Part shown: positions 6,089-6,159 of the stretch, in pieces
Position numbering within the stretch: the stretch's first letter is position 1
Layout of the letters: every line of letters begins with the position of its first letter
Source of the DNA: a bacterium
GTDB taxonomy: Bacteria > UBA9089 > UBA9088
Assembly: GCA_003498085.1 (NCBI GenBank)
Contig: DNCM01000124.1
Coordinates: forward strand, 1-6,159
Direction: 5' to 3'
DNA length: 6,159 nucleotides
The notes under the pieces: model-generated
Told to the model about the DNA's origin: nothing
The model's input: only the letters and a program-made list of their open reading frames with translations
Databases searched by the model: none
Made by a program: the position numbers and the translations under genes

Positions 6089-6159
6089 ATGCATATTCAA
6101 AGAAATTATAGGGTCTATGAGGGAAAGAATGGGGTAGTAACCGACATTCAACAGCAAAA
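6089..6159 (+). CDS. possible start of an unidentified gene (partial)
   Basis: From the ATG at 6089 there are 23 codons with no stop up to the window edge (begins MHIQRNYRVYEGKNG). AT-rich, -10-like sequence (TTATAT at 6078-6083) lies 5 bases before the ATG. This resembles the near-leaderless arrangement of other genes here, but a well-spaced -35 box is not evident (TTGAAA at 6052-6057 is 20 bases away). There is no Shine-Dalgarno sequence. I do not recognise the peptide, and 23 codons are too few to be sure that it is a gene. Confidence 0.35.
   Translation, partial: MHIQRNYRVYEGKNGVVTDIQQQ

Noticed and set aside
6020..6159. Remnant IS200/IS605 end or omega-RNA-like segment
   Set aside because: The short stem and a TTCAAC near the end hinted at it, but no transposase, TnpB or clear element ends are visible, and an open reading frame covers the region.

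Overview
This window is an AT-rich bacterial fragment. Arg is coded mostly by AGA/AGG and Ile often by ATA, and the proteins are rich in Lys, Ile and Glu. It carries ordinary biosynthesis genes together with a protein type typical of anaerobes, a RACo-like activator of corrinoid proteins. This suggests an anaerobe, possibly thermophilic and possibly diderm, because a partial C-terminus at the left edge ends like an outer-membrane beta-barrel. I cannot name the taxon from sequence alone.

Layout. (1) Positions 1-105 look like the last codons of an unidentified upstream gene. (2) A sigma70-like promoter leads into hemB (porphobilinogen synthase, 138-1112). hemB overlaps a small gene (1090-1551) that encodes two PurS-like domains in tandem. 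(3) glmS (1552-3372, minus strand) converges on that gene with no bases between the two stop codons. (4) A 104-bp divergent promoter region (3373-3476) separates glmS from a plus-strand unit. That unit holds a single-domain PD-(D/E)XK (RecB/AddB/Cas4-like) nuclease with an apparent Fe-S cysteine set (3477-4199). It is followed, with no gap, by a RACo-like gene (4200-6000). (5) The RACo-like gene is interrupted by a frameshift. The [2Fe-2S] ferredoxin domain (4200-4463) and the ASKHA ATPase domain (4687-6000) are in different frames. The 223 bases between them are open in the downstream frame and encode a plausible linker. Removing one copy of a tandem ATTC (4449-4456) would restore a 598-codon protein. 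(6) Positions 6001-6159 hold a weak hairpin and perhaps the first 23 codons of another gene.

The genes belong to different pathways: tetrapyrrole synthesis (HemB), purine synthesis (PurS-like), amino-sugar and cell-wall precursor synthesis (GlmS), DNA processing (nuclease) and corrinoid-protein reactivation (RACo-like). HemB and RACo could be linked loosely through corrinoids, since HemB supplies the tetrapyrrole precursor. No corrinoid protein or methyltransferase gene is visible here.

The most notable points are the tandem PurS protein, the frameshifted RACo gene, the orphan Fe-S nuclease placed directly before it, and promoters so close to the start codons of hemB, glmS and the nuclease gene that their mRNAs should be leaderless or nearly so. 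I see no CRISPR array, tRNA, rRNA, complete insertion sequence or riboswitch, and no convincing evidence of a wholly new multi-gene system.
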